In this document: positions 1-7,870 of the stretch, piece by piece | Numbering within the stretch: the stretch's first letter is position 1 | How the letters are laid out: every line of letters starts with the position of its first letter | Assembly: GCA_020636095.1 (NCBI GenBank) | Contig: JACJYN010000004.1 | Span: forward strand, 806,001 to 870,000 | Source of the DNA: Lewinellaceae bacterium | GTDB lineage: Bacteria; Bacteroidota; Bacteroidia; Chitinophagales; Saprospiraceae | Length of the DNA: 64,000 bases | Direction: 5' to 3' | Program-made: the position numbers and the translations under genes | Notes under the pieces: model-generated | Told to the model about the DNA's origin: nothing | The model's input: only the letters and a program-made list of their open reading frames with translations | The model's database searches: none

Positions 1-189
1 TACAATACCTAGTTTAAGCGAATCCTCCCGGTTGCTCTCCTGTGAAAAGATTTTCGCATCCACCCGGTTGTCGATCAGGGCCATGCGCTCCCGGTGGCGG
101 GAAGAGAAGAACATATACACGAAGAGTATGATGGCGCCCCAGAAACCGGCGACGGCAAGGATCGGGATTAATACTTCTATGCCTGACAT
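1..189 (-). CDS. Small membrane protein, DUF6249-like (partial)
   Basis: The N-terminal 63 residues are visible; the rest lies beyond the left edge. The start is the ATG at 189. Residues 1-9 are followed by a strongly hydrophobic helix (about residues 7-28), then a basic stretch SSRHRERMALIDN and a polar region. This layout (one N-terminal transmembrane segment, then an RERMALI-like juxtamembrane motif) is that of the small DUF6249 proteins common in Bacteroidota, often found beside ECF sigma/anti-sigma genes as here. Its function is not known. The family assignment rests on the visible pattern only. Confidence 0.6.
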   Translation of the reverse strand, partial: MSGIEVLIPILAVAGFWGAIILFVYMFFSSRHRERMALIDNRVDAKIFSQESNREDSLKLGIV

Positions 190-278
190 GATCTTTGTTT
201 TTTCTGATGGTTAATTTGTTCGTTCAGTGGCTAGGACGAGTGGTAGATGAGGGCAGGTTACAAAAAGGAAGATTTTTT

Positions 279-417
279 GTAACTATTCAATTGGCGCTTA
301 GCTGTTGGCCATTGGCGCCCGATGCCCATAAAAATGGGATATAAACTTAAGCTAATAACCTTAAGGGCAGACATTTGCTAACCGCTAACCGCCAAAAGCT
401 AACTGCTCAATAGTTAC
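279..417. repeat. Inverted-repeat element with GTAACTATT ends
   Basis: GTAACTATT at 279-287 is repeated inverted as AATAGTTAC at 409-417. The inside is made of degenerate short repeats (TTAGC, CTAACCGC, GGCGC). The end motif recurs as GATAGTTAC near 16688 and AATAGTTAC near 36282, also in gaps. No open reading frame is present. It is probably a small non-autonomous repeat; the perfect arms are short, so confidence is modest. Confidence 0.4.
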
Positions 418-534
418 GATTTTTTTTAGCTTTCGTCTTCGGAACATGCTGTCGGGTTGGCAGCATCCGGACACTCATGAAAACCCGGCAGGTAGGCCCG
501 TTTGGCAGGTATTTCGTAAATTGGGCAACACAGG

Positions 535-562
535 TGTAACCTACCTCTGCACTTTAGCCGTC
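535..562 (+). promoter_or_regulatory. Candidate ECF sigma promoter (autoregulation)
   Basis: TGTAAC at 535-540 is followed 18 bp later by CGTC at 559-562. This resembles known ECF promoters (TGWAAC type -35, CGWC/CGTA type -10). It lies about 80 bp upstream of the ECF sigma gene, so the sigma factor may drive its own operon. This is inference from motif and place only. Confidence 0.35.
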
Positions 563-570
563 ATAGGTAA

Positions 571-623
571 CAGACTTTTCGCGGCAGCTTGGGTTCCCTA
601 AAGCCACCACCGCGAAAAGCCTG
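571..623 (+). repeat. Hairpin in the leader of the sigma-factor gene
   Basis: CAGACTTTTCGCGG (571-584) pairs with CCGCGAAAAGCCTG (610-623), 13 of 14 positions, with a 25-nt loop. It would fall in the 5' untranslated region if transcription starts from the 535-562 promoter. No T-run follows, so it is not an ordinary terminator. Confidence 0.45.
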
Positions 624-644
624 TAAAAAGCAAGCAACCGTCAA

Positions 645-1217
645 ATGGATGAAGACATTACACTGGTGGAATCCTGCCTCAAGGGCAGCCAGGCTGCTTT
701 TCAGCAGTTGGTGGAGCGCTATCAGGACTATGTATTCACTATTTCGATGAAGGTGCTGAAATCCAGAGAAGATGCCGAAGAAGCTGCCCAGGATACCTTC
801 ATTAAAGTGTACCGGATGCTGGGTTCGTTTGAGCGGAAATCGAAATTCAGCACCTGGTTGTATACAATCACTTACCGGACGGCGCTGGACCGGGCCAGGC
901 GCAAAAAGTTGCCCATCTCATCCATCGATGATGATGAATCGTTCATCCAGGTAGCCGATACGGGAAGCGGGAATCCGGCGGACGAGCTCTATCAGCAGGA
1001 CCTTAGCAGCCAGCTTAACGCAGCTATCAGCCGGCTCAAGCCGGCCGACGCCGCCCTGGTTTCTTTATTCTACCTGCAGGAAGTACCGGTAAAGGAAGCC
1101 GCAGAAATACTGGGGTTGAGCCTGAGCAACGCCAAGACCAAACTGCACCGCCTGAGGGAGGCGCTGAAAGAAGCCTTATCAAATCAACTGGAAGCAGAAA
1201 TACAGGATTTATTATGA
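645..1217 (+). CDS. ECF-type RNA polymerase sigma factor
   Basis: This 190-residue protein has the two-domain layout of extracytoplasmic function sigma factors. Region 2 spans about residues 18-92 (core-binding DAEEAAQDTFIKVYR, then the -10 recognition part with FSTWLYTITYRTALDRARR). Region 4 spans about 125-180 and has a helix-turn-helix, VPVKEAAEILGLSLSNAKTKLHRLR, that reads the -35 box. It directs RNA polymerase to a small regulon in response to an envelope signal. The next gene overlaps by ATGA and encodes a two-helix membrane protein, probably its anti-sigma factor. A candidate self-recognised promoter and a hairpin lie upstream. The target regulon cannot be told from sequence. Confidence 0.93.
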   Translation: MDEDITLVESCLKGSQAAFQQLVERYQDYVFTISMKVLKSREDAEEAAQDTFIKVYRMLGSFERKSKFSTWLYTITYRTALDRARRKKLPISSIDDDESFIQVADTGSGNPADELYQQDLSSQLNAAISRLKPADAALVSLFYLQEVPVKEAAEILGLSLSNAKTKLHRLREALKEALSNQLEAEIQDLL

Positions 1218-1720
1218 ACCACAGCGAATTACTTTGGAAATACATCGACGGGCAATGCGCTCCGGAAGAAGCCGCCCGGGTGGAAAAATTACTGGCGGAA
1301 GACCCAGCCTTCAGACGGGAATGGGCGCAACGCCACAAACTACACCAACATCTCCGGCTGGAAGAACCGGAGCAACCCTCCATGCGTTTTACCCGCAATG
1401 TGATGGACCGCCTCCCCAACCTCTACCGCAAACTGAACATCAGGCCCCTCGTCAGCCCGTTCTGGCAGAAAGCCCTCGGCGCCCTGGCCGGCGTTTTTCT
1501 GCTGGCTTACTTCGCCCTGGTTTTCAATGTAGTCGAAACGGCCGGCCCCGGCAGCAGCAATCCGAACCCGCAAATCCAGGGGTTTGTAGATACCCTCACC
1601 AGCCTGCCCATGCAAGCGATGAGTATCCTGCTGTCTCTTTCTTTCGGATATATTCTATTGACGTTGGTTGACCGGAAGTTAAAGAAAAGATTTAGCCGCA
1701 GTTCTCTCCGTGCCGATTAA
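1214..1720 (+). CDS. Probable anti-sigma factor, two transmembrane segments
   Basis: 168 residues; the start overlaps the sigma gene stop (ATGA), showing translational coupling. The N-terminus (residues 1-50, ELLWKYIDGQCAPEEAARVEKLL) is a helical cytoplasmic domain of the anti-sigma type but lacks a zinc-binding HxxxCxxC motif. Hydrophobic segments at about 84-106 and 133-151 are followed by a basic C-terminus. The expected role is to hold the ECF sigma factor at the inner membrane until a signal arrives. Its stop overlaps that of the convergent pyrC by 4 bp. The call rests mainly on context. Confidence 0.7.
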   Translation: MNHSELLWKYIDGQCAPEEAARVEKLLAEDPAFRREWAQRHKLHQHLRLEEPEQPSMRFTRNVMDRLPNLYRKLNIRPLVSPFWQKALGALAGVFLLAYFALVFNVVETAGPGSSNPNPQIQGFVDTLTSLPMQAMSILLSLSFGYILLTLVDRKLKKRFSRSSLRAD

Positions 1721-3051
1721 TCAAAAAAGGCCAACCTCTCCCCTTTTTTATCTTCGTAGAAGCGGCCCTCATGGTACGCCAGATGCCCGCTGACAAGGGT
1801 GCTGCTTACCCGCCCCCGGAACGTATGCCCTTCAAAGGGCGACCACCCGCACTTGTAGTAAATGGTATCCTTACTCACCTGCCAGTTGGCATCAATATCC
1901 ACTAAAACGAGGTCCGCCCAATACCCTTCATCGATAAAGCCCCTATTGTCAATCCGAAAACAAGTAGCCGGCGCATGGCACATTTTTTCTACAATGCGCT
2001 CCAAACTGATCTTTCCCTGGTGGTAAAACTCCAGCATCACATTCAGGCTGTGCTGCACCAACGGCACCCCGGAAGGCGCCTGGAAGTAACTATTTTGCTT
2101 CTCCTCCCAGGTGTGAGGTGCGTGGTCGGTGGCAATGATATCCAGGCGGTTGTCCAGTAGGGCGGGAAAGAGAGCGGCCTGATGTTCCGCCGATTTGATC
2201 GCCGGGTTACATTTGATCTGAGTGCCCAGGGAGGCGTAATCATTGCTATTGAAATACAGGTGGTGTACGCAAACCTCGGCGGTGATCCGCTTTTGTTCGA
2301 GTGGAATGTCATTGCGGAAAAGCTCCAGTTCTTTTGCTGTAGAGATGTGCAGGATATGCAGGCGGGTATCGTAACGCCGGGCCAGCTCCACGGCCAGGGA
2401 AGAGGATTTATAACAGCCCTCTACACTTCTGATCTCCGGGTGGTACTTCACTGGTATATCTTCCCCGTATTTTTCCCGGTAGGCCCGTTCATTGGCGCGC
2501 ACCGTAGCTTCGTCTTCGCAGTGGGTGGCAATTAGCACAGGCACTTTAGAAAACAGCCCCTCCAGCGTAGCCTCATCATCGACCAGCATATTACCGGTGC
2601 TGGAGCCCATAAACACCTTGATACCGCACACCATCCGGGCGTCCGTTTTCAGCACTTCCTCAAGGTTGTCGTTGGAGGCGCCCATAAAAAAGGAGTAATT
2701 GGCCAGTGAGTTTTTAGCGGCGATGTCGTACTTCTGCTGCAGCAACTCCTGAGTAAGTGCCGGCGGTTTCGTATTGGGCATTTCCATGAAGGAAGTGGTT
2801 CCTCCGGCGACGGCCGCCCTGGGCTCTGAATACAAATTGGCCTTATGGGTAAGCCCCGGCTCCCGGAAGTGCACCTGGTCATCGATAATCCCCGGAATGA
2901 GATACTTGCCTTCGGCGTTGATCTCCAGGCCTGCCCCGGTGTTTATCACCGGATCAATGCGCTCGATCCGGCCTCCTTTTATCAGCACATCCCCGGCTGT
3001 TATCTTCCCCCGGTTTACAATGTGCGCTCCTTTTATGAGTATACTTTTCAT
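1717..3051 (-). CDS. pyrC: Dihydroorotase
   Basis: This 444-residue amidohydrolase closes N-carbamoyl-aspartate to dihydroorotate in pyrimidine synthesis. The ATG at 3051 is chosen because MKSILIKGAHIVNRG is the canonical amidohydrolase beginning; the longer open frame upstream has no family similarity. Visible motifs: the metal-site stretch DDQVHFREPG (residues 57-66), the carboxylated-lysine region GIKVFMGSS (K145), H177 in IATHCED, H235 in LHILHIS, and D309 in IIATDHAPH. The first His of the usual DxHxH metal motif is Gln59. That variant may be normal for Bacteroidota class I enzymes, but it is worth noting. The gene is divergent from purK, with 103 bp between their starts. Confidence 0.93.
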   Translation of the reverse strand: MKSILIKGAHIVNRGKITAGDVLIKGGRIERIDPVINTGAGLEINAEGKYLIPGIIDDQVHFREPGLTHKANLYSEPRAAVAGGTTSFMEMPNTKPPALTQELLQQKYDIAAKNSLANYSFFMGASNDNLEEVLKTDARMVCGIKVFMGSSTGNMLVDDEATLEGLFSKVPVLIATHCEDEATVRANERAYREKYGEDIPVKYHPEIRSVEGCYKSSSLAVELARRYDTRLHILHISTAKELELFRNDIPLEQKRITAEVCVHHLYFNSNDYASLGTQIKCNPAIKSAEHQAALFPALLDNRLDIIATDHAPHTWEEKQNSYFQAPSGVPLVQHSLNVMLEFYHQGKISLERIVEKMCHAPATCFRIDNRGFIDEGYWADLVLVDIDANWQVSKDTIYYKCGWSPFEGHTFRGRVSSTLVSGHLAYHEGRFYEDKKGERLAFFD

Positions 3052-3090
3052 GATCGCTCCTTTGGTGCGCTGTGAAAATAGACATCCCGT

Positions 3091-3121
3091 TTTAAGCCTG
3101 CAAACTTTTTCACTAGCTTTG
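3091..3121 (+). promoter_or_regulatory. Bacteroidota-type promoter of purK
   Basis: TAGCTTTG at 3114-3121 matches the -7 consensus TAnnTTTG, with TTTA 19 bp upstream (3091-3094) near the -33 position. Transcription would begin about 25-30 nt before the purK ATG. The same TTTA-N19-TAnnTTTG arrangement precedes pruA. Confidence 0.5.
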
Positions 3122-3154
3122 CAGCCATTTTTAAAAAGAATTAAACAGATCATC

Positions 3155-4327
3155 ATGAAGCCCGGAACTTCCCCCCTGGACCCCCATTTCAAACTCGGCG
3201 TACTCGGCGGCGGCCAGTTGGGCAAAATGCTTGCCCTGGCAGCCGGCAACTGGCACCTGCCGCTATATATCCTGGATAGCAGCAAAAGCTTTCCGGCTGG
3301 CCGGGTGACTCCCTATTTCACCGAAGGTAATTTCAAAGATTTCGACGACGTCTATCAGTTCGGCCGGCATCTCGATGTCCTGACTATCGAAATCGAGCAC
3401 GTCAATACGGATGCGCTTCACCAACTGGAAAAAGAAGGAGTAACGATACACCCCTCCCCGGGGAAACTGGATATTATCAAGGATAAAGGCGCTCAGAAGC
3501 TATTCTATCAGGAAAAAGGCATTCCCACGGCGCCTTTTCAGTTGTTCGAAAATGAGCAGGCCGTGAGGATGGCCATTGAGCAAGGAACGGCCACCTTCCC
3601 TTTTGTCCAAAAGTCTCGAACGGCAGGTTATGACGGCCGGGGGGTCAGCATTATTCGCGATGCAAACAGCCTGAAAGACTTGCTGCCCGGCGCTTGCCTG
3701 ATCGAAAAGCAAGTCGAGATCGACAAAGAGCTCGCCGTAATTGTTGCCCGCAATGCCCGAGGAGAGGCCAAAGCCTTCCCGGCGGTGGAGATGGAGTTCA
3801 ATCCTGAAGCCAATCTCGTTGAATTCCTCTTCTGCCCGGCAGCTATTCCGGCTGAGCTGGAAGCAGCCGCCAGGAAACTGGCTACTGAAGTGGCCGCCGC
3901 TTACGATATTTGCGGCTTGTTGGCAGTGGAACTCTTCCTGGATAAAAAAGGGCAGCTACTGGTCAACGAGGTAGCGCCCCGGACACACAACAGCGGCCAC
4001 CACACCATCGACAGTTGCTATACGTCCCAGTTTGAACAACACCTGCGCGCTGTGCTCAACTTCCCGCTGGGCAGCACCCGTATGAAAGCTCCCTCGGTAA
4101 TGGTTAACCTATTGGGCGCCGAAGGGCATACCGGCCCTGCCGTCTACCAGGGGCTGGAAGATTGCCTCGCTATCGAAGGGGTTCATGTCCACCTTTATGG
4201 GAAAGCAGATACCAAACCTTTCAGAAAAATGGGCCACGTTACTATTGTGGATGAGAATCTGGAAAATGCCAAAATCAAGGCCAGGAGGGTAAAAGAGCTG
4301 TTGCAGGTAGTTAGTGATATTAAGTGA
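3155..4327 (+). CDS. purK: N5-carboxyaminoimidazole ribonucleotide synthase
   Basis: This 390-residue ATP-grasp enzyme converts AIR, ATP and bicarbonate to N5-CAIR, a step of purine synthesis completed by PurE. The start is set at 3155 because the family's Rossmann-like motif, LGVLGGGQLGKMLALAA, follows within 15 residues. ATP-grasp features include EIEHVN (about 75), the lysine-rich VQKSRTAGYDGRGV loop, and NEVAPRTHNSGHHTID near residue 275-290. Length is normal. purE is not adjacent; it lies about 50 kb away on the other strand, so the usual purEK pair is split. Confidence 0.95.
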   Translation: MKPGTSPLDPHFKLGVLGGGQLGKMLALAAGNWHLPLYILDSSKSFPAGRVTPYFTEGNFKDFDDVYQFGRHLDVLTIEIEHVNTDALHQLEKEGVTIHPSPGKLDIIKDKGAQKLFYQEKGIPTAPFQLFENEQAVRMAIEQGTATFPFVQKSRTAGYDGRGVSIIRDANSLKDLLPGACLIEKQVEIDKELAVIVARNARGEAKAFPAVEMEFNPEANLVEFLFCPAAIPAELEAAARKLATEVAAAYDICGLLAVELFLDKKGQLLVNEVAPRTHNSGHHTIDSCYTSQFEQHLRAVLNFPLGSTRMKAPSVMVNLLGAEGHTGPAVYQGLEDCLAIEGVHVHLYGKADTKPFRKMGHVTIVDENLENAKIKARRVKELLQVVSDIK

Positions 4328-4428
4328 GGGATTGGACAGAAACGATGCAAGCATTCTGGCCGGCCCCTAAGTACTGCCTTCTTGTTTTCGCCTTTTGCCT
4401 TACGCTGGAAAGGCAACCCCCTCGGGCC

Positions 4429-5868
4429 TCACCCCCTCCACTTATCTGTACTGACCATTGCCCGGGGGTAATCATCGCCGATACGGAGATGTAGTTCCTC
4501 CTGTTCAGAAAAAGAGAGCTGGTCCGGCTGATGGATTTTTTCGGGGGGCAGGCCTTTCAGTTCGGGAAGCCACAATTTCACGTATTCGCCTTTAGGGTCA
4601 TAGGTTTTCGCTTGAGATATGATGTTCAAATAGCGGGCGTCCCTGGCGCCGCTTCCCACCCCGGCTATGAAGTTCCAGTTGCCCCAATTGCTGGCTACGT
4701 CGTAGTCGATCAGTACCGATTCAAAATATTCCGCCCCCATTTGCCAGTTCACTCCCAGGTCATTTATCAGAAAGCTGGCCACATTTTGGCGGCCCCGGCT
4801 GGACATATACCCCGTCTGGCTGATCTCCCGCATATTGGCGTCGATGAAAGGCACACCGGTTCGCCCTTCTGTCCATTGCTGCAACAAACCCCGGTCATTC
4901 CGCCAGTTTGCGCCGGCGATATTCTGCGGCCCGGACTTAAAAAATATCTGGTTGCAATATTTCTTAGCCATAAAGCGGTAGTAATCTCTTAGCATGAGGT
5001 AGTAGAACAGTTCGTAGGCAAATTTGCTCTTACCGTATTTTTCCTCATATTTCCTAAGTTCATAGTAGGCCATTTTAGGAGAAAGGCACCCCTGCGCCAA
5101 CCAGGGAGACAATTTGGTGCTGTAATCTCCACCGATGAGGCCGTCGCGGGATTCTTTGAAGTCATCGATCAGTTCCCCTTCCCAAAGGTAGTAATGCAGG
5201 CGGCGAAGGCCTTCCCGTTCGCCCCCTCGAAAGGACAGGGTGGCCCTTGGGTCCGGTTCAAATACTTCGTGCCCCAGATTCTGAAGGCCCGGCACGACTC
5301 CCGGTTCCAGAGCCACCGTTATCGGTGGCAGGGCTTCCGGTGTTGGCAACGGGCTGCGCACCGGAACGTAACGCTCTACTTCTTTTCTGAACTGAGTGAA
5401 AGTATCCGGGGTGTGCTGAATGGGAAAAGGAAGATCGGCGGTATAGTAGAGCAACTTGCCGCGAGAGTACCGCATCTCCTGCCCTATCGACCATAGATTT
5501 TTCTCCAGCGCATCCTGCACTTTTACTTCTTCATCTGTCCGCTCCCGGTTGCAAAAAACCCAATGGGCGCGCGCCTTTTTAGCAATTTCAAAAACCTCTT
5601 CTTCGGGCTTTCCAACCCGAACAATGAGATCGCTGCCTAGTTCCCTCAGCGACTGCCTGAGTTCCCTGACACTCTCTATGATAAATTGGGCGCGAAATTT
5701 GGCTGTCTTGGGAAAGCCAAAATAGTGGGTTCTACCCCAAAATATGCGTTCGTCGAAAACGTAAACGGGAATGACTTCGTCCGCACTATTCAGAGCCTCT
5801 TGCAATGCCTCATTATCGTGAAGCCGGAGGTCCAGCCGGAACCATAATATGGCGCGCTTAGTGTACAT
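4429..5868 (-). CDS. Cryptochrome/photolyase, DASH family
   Basis: 479 residues. The N-terminal photolyase alpha/beta domain (RAILWFRLDLRLHDNEAL, residues 5-22) is followed by the helical FAD-binding domain with GGDYSTKLSPWLAQGCLSP, RDYYRFMAKKY, and the C-terminal signature SNWGNWNFIAGVGSGARDARYLN (about 390-412), diagnostic of DASH cryptochromes. These proteins bind FAD and often a folate antenna, and repair cyclobutane pyrimidine dimers in single-stranded DNA using blue light. The gene stands alone, facing away from arfB. The family is certain; whether it repairs or signals is not shown by sequence. Confidence 0.92.
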   Translation of the reverse strand: MYTKRAILWFRLDLRLHDNEALQEALNSADEVIPVYVFDERIFWGRTHYFGFPKTAKFRAQFIIESVRELRQSLRELGSDLIVRVGKPEEEVFEIAKKARAHWVFCNRERTDEEVKVQDALEKNLWSIGQEMRYSRGKLLYYTADLPFPIQHTPDTFTQFRKEVERYVPVRSPLPTPEALPPITVALEPGVVPGLQNLGHEVFEPDPRATLSFRGGEREGLRRLHYYLWEGELIDDFKESRDGLIGGDYSTKLSPWLAQGCLSPKMAYYELRKYEEKYGKSKFAYELFYYLMLRDYYRFMAKKYCNQIFFKSGPQNIAGANWRNDRGLLQQWTEGRTGVPFIDANMREISQTGYMSSRGRQNVASFLINDLGVNWQMGAEYFESVLIDYDVASNWGNWNFIAGVGSGARDARYLNIISQAKTYDPKGEYVKLWLPELKGLPPEKIHQPDQLSFSEQEELHLRIGDDYPRAMVSTDKWRG

Positions 5869-6049
5869 ATTTTTTCTACTTTTAGATAGGGAGGCTACAA
5901 AAAAAAACTACAGTTTTAAATTTTCAGTAATTTTTGAAAATAAACAACAGACACCAGGTTTGGTTCTCAGAAAAATGTAAAATGTACGAAGTTTAACAGT
6001 GAACTAATCTCGACTCTGTTGCGTTGAACAGGCGTAAATTAACAATATT

Positions 6050-6502
6050 ATGGATTTCAAAGTATTAGAAAAAGAAGTCCGGTTCAGGACGATGCGAAGC
6101 TCGGGCAGCGGAGGGCAGCATGTCAACAAGGTAGAAACCAAAGTTGAGCTTCTTTTTGATATTGACAACTCCCAGTTTCTTTCCGAAGAGCAAAAGCAAA
6201 GGATCAAGGAAGAGCTGGCCGGGCGTGTCAACAAGGAAGGCATGCTTGTAGTTGGCGCCGGCAACCGCCGGTCCCAAATTCTGAACAAGGGCGCGGCTTT
6301 AAAGAAGTTTCAGCGCCTGGTCGCTAAGGCCCTGGAGCCCCGCAAAAAACGGAAACCTGTCAGCCAGCTGACCGCCAACCCCGAAAAGCGGATCAGGGAA
6401 AAGAAAAGGCGCTCAGAGAAAAAAGCCCTGCGCAACAATAAGGCCATCCCGAAAAGCGGCGATGGCCTTCATTTTTCCGGAAGTCCTTTGGTAAAAGGAT
6501 AA
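6050..6502 (+). CDS. arfB: Peptidyl-tRNA hydrolase ArfB (YaeJ)
   Basis: 150 residues. It has the class I release factor catalytic motif GGQ at residues 21-23 in SSGSGGQHVNKVETKVEL, but no codon-reading domain, and a long basic C-terminal tail (EPRKKRKPVSQL, EKRIREKKRRSEKKALRNNKA). That tail enters the empty mRNA channel of stalled ribosomes, and the GGQ loop frees the nascent chain. Length is close to the family norm of about 140 residues. It is transcribed alone from a 180-bp AT-rich gap. Confidence 0.93.
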   Translation: MDFKVLEKEVRFRTMRSSGSGGQHVNKVETKVELLFDIDNSQFLSEEQKQRIKEELAGRVNKEGMLVVGAGNRRSQILNKGAALKKFQRLVAKALEPRKKRKPVSQLTANPEKRIREKKRRSEKKALRNNKAIPKSGDGLHFSGSPLVKG

Positions 6503-6526
6503 GGAAGGACTATTTTCACCGGCTAA

Positions 6527-6727
6527 TCAAAATTCCACTTTAATGGTTCTTACCATTCCAACGATTATGAAGGCATTATCTGGCACCTGCGAAAGTATGA
6601 ACCCGGAGCCAGTATACTTACAATTACTACGGTGGAACAGGCTGAGACTGGCCAGCTCGAAGAAGAAAACAGCGGTAAAGCTGATTTCATTCCCGTGGTA
6701 GATGAGTATGTAGCCAAAACTTATTAG
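6527..6727 (+). pseudogene. Possible gene relic without a start codon
   Basis: From just after a TAA at 6524-6526 to a TAG at 6725-6727 one frame stays open for 66 codons. It reads like a real protein C-terminus (ending ADFIPVVDEYVAKTY), yet it has no ATG and no usable GTG/TTG near its beginning. An ATG frame on the same strand (from 6543) gives an Arg/Leu-rich product that looks less natural. I do not recognise a family. It could be the remnant of a gene whose 5' part was lost. Confidence 0.3.
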
Positions 6728-6740
6728 GAATTTCACAACA

Positions 6741-7349
6741 ATGAAATATTTCTTTCCGGCATCAATTTTTATCTTTTTACTTTCTTATGGTTGTCAACCA
6801 TCGGAACAACGGCTACCTGTTCTAAGTAAAGGCATGGAAGTAGACGGGCAGATGGTATACGCCCAAATCCCGGACTTCGCCTTTATTGGCCAGGATAGCA
6901 ACCTGGTAACCAACGCCACTTTTGCCGGCAAAGCTTATGTCGCCGATTTTTTCTTCACTTCCTGTCCCACCATTTGCCCCATCATGACGAAAAATATGCT
7001 CAAAATTTACGAACGGTTCCGGGATAGCACCAACCTGCTGCTCCTTTCCCATACCATCGACCCCAAACGGGATACCGTTGGGCGCCTGCATCAATACGCC
7101 CACAACCTGGGAGTTGATTCCGGCAAGTGGTTCTTCGTCACTGGAAATAAGGACAGCCTCTACGAAATAGCCGACGATTATTTTAATGTGGTTATCGAAG
7201 ACCCTACCCTGCCGGCTGGATTCGACCACAGCGGCCGCTTTGTATTGGTGGACCCCCAAAAGCACATCCGGGCTTACTGCCAGGGAACGGATAGTGTAGC
7301 CGTTAAAAAATTCATGGAAGACATTGAAACGCTGCTCGATGAGATTTAA
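6741..7349 (+). CDS. SCO1/SenC/PrrC family copper lipoprotein
   Basis: 202 residues with a lipoprotein signal (cysteine 18 in LLSYGCQPSE). The thioredoxin-fold copper site is complete: C75 and C79 in FTSCPTICP, and H163 in AGFDHSGRF. SCO proteins deliver copper to the CuA centre of cytochrome c oxidase or act as thiol-disulfide reductases in the periplasm. Its last 11 bases overlap the start of a cytochrome c lipoprotein gene, so the two are co-translated, consistent with a respiratory role. No oxidase subunit genes are in the window. Confidence 0.93.
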   Translation: MKYFFPASIFIFLLSYGCQPSEQRLPVLSKGMEVDGQMVYAQIPDFAFIGQDSNLVTNATFAGKAYVADFFFTSCPTICPIMTKNMLKIYERFRDSTNLLLLSHTIDPKRDTVGRLHQYAHNLGVDSGKWFFVTGNKDSLYEIADDYFNVVIEDPTLPAGFDHSGRFVLVDPQKHIRAYCQGTDSVAVKKFMEDIETLLDEI

Positions 7350-7737
7350 CCTGATTCTTTTCCTCTTCTTTCTGTCGTTCATCCTCGCCAACTGTGAGAG
7401 CCAACCTCACCGGCAGGGCGAAATTCTGTACCAAAACTTCTGCGCTAATTGCCACATGGATGACGGCAGCGGGCTTGCCGGCAATATACCGCCTCTTGCT
7501 CAATCCGATTATGTGCGCCAAAACCAGGGCCAACTGGCTTGCATCATCCGTTATGGCATGGAAGGGGCAATAGTAGTCAATGGAAAAACCTATCAGAACC
7601 CCATGGCAGGCATCCCTCAACTCAGCGAATTTGAGATCGCCAACATCGTCAACTACATCAACCAGGCCTGGGAAAACGACTACGGCTACCTGCAGCTGAA
7701 GGCGGTTCGGGAAGCCCTGGAGAAGTGTAAGCAATAG
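7339..7737 (+). CDS. Cytochrome c class I lipoprotein
   Basis: The ATG at 7339 is chosen over a frame beginning 15 bases earlier because it places a clean lipoprotein signal at the N-terminus (cysteine 19 in FILANCES). The 132-residue product has one haem c motif, CANCH (residues 35-39), and a probable axial methionine in NPMAGIP (about residue 92), followed by the ISDEEIANVVNY-like helix LSEFEIANIVNYINQAW. It is a membrane-anchored periplasmic electron carrier. It overlaps the SCO1 gene by 11 bp, implying one transcript. Confidence 0.93.
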   Translation: MRFNLILFLFFLSFILANCESQPHRQGEILYQNFCANCHMDDGSGLAGNIPPLAQSDYVRQNQGQLACIIRYGMEGAIVVNGKTYQNPMAGIPQLSEFEIANIVNYINQAWENDYGYLQLKAVREALEKCKQ

Positions 7738-7870
7738 GATAAAGGGGATGAATTTAACATTTAGCCCCCTGGTTTTTTATCCAGAATTGCTACTTTAGGG
7801 TTTGCCTCAACTCTTGTCGGCTGGAATGTGCCGGCGAATAAACGGCTCCACCCGAAATAGCCCTATTCCT

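Larger units (their letters stand above)
190..644. other. 455-bp intergenic region between divergent genes
   Basis: No credible gene is visible. It holds, in order, a 139-bp element bounded by the 9-bp inverted repeat GTAACTATT (279-287 and 409-417), a segment with the motif AACCCGGCAGG, an ECF-type promoter candidate (535-562) and a hairpin (571-623) just before the sigma-factor gene. Confidence 0.5.
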
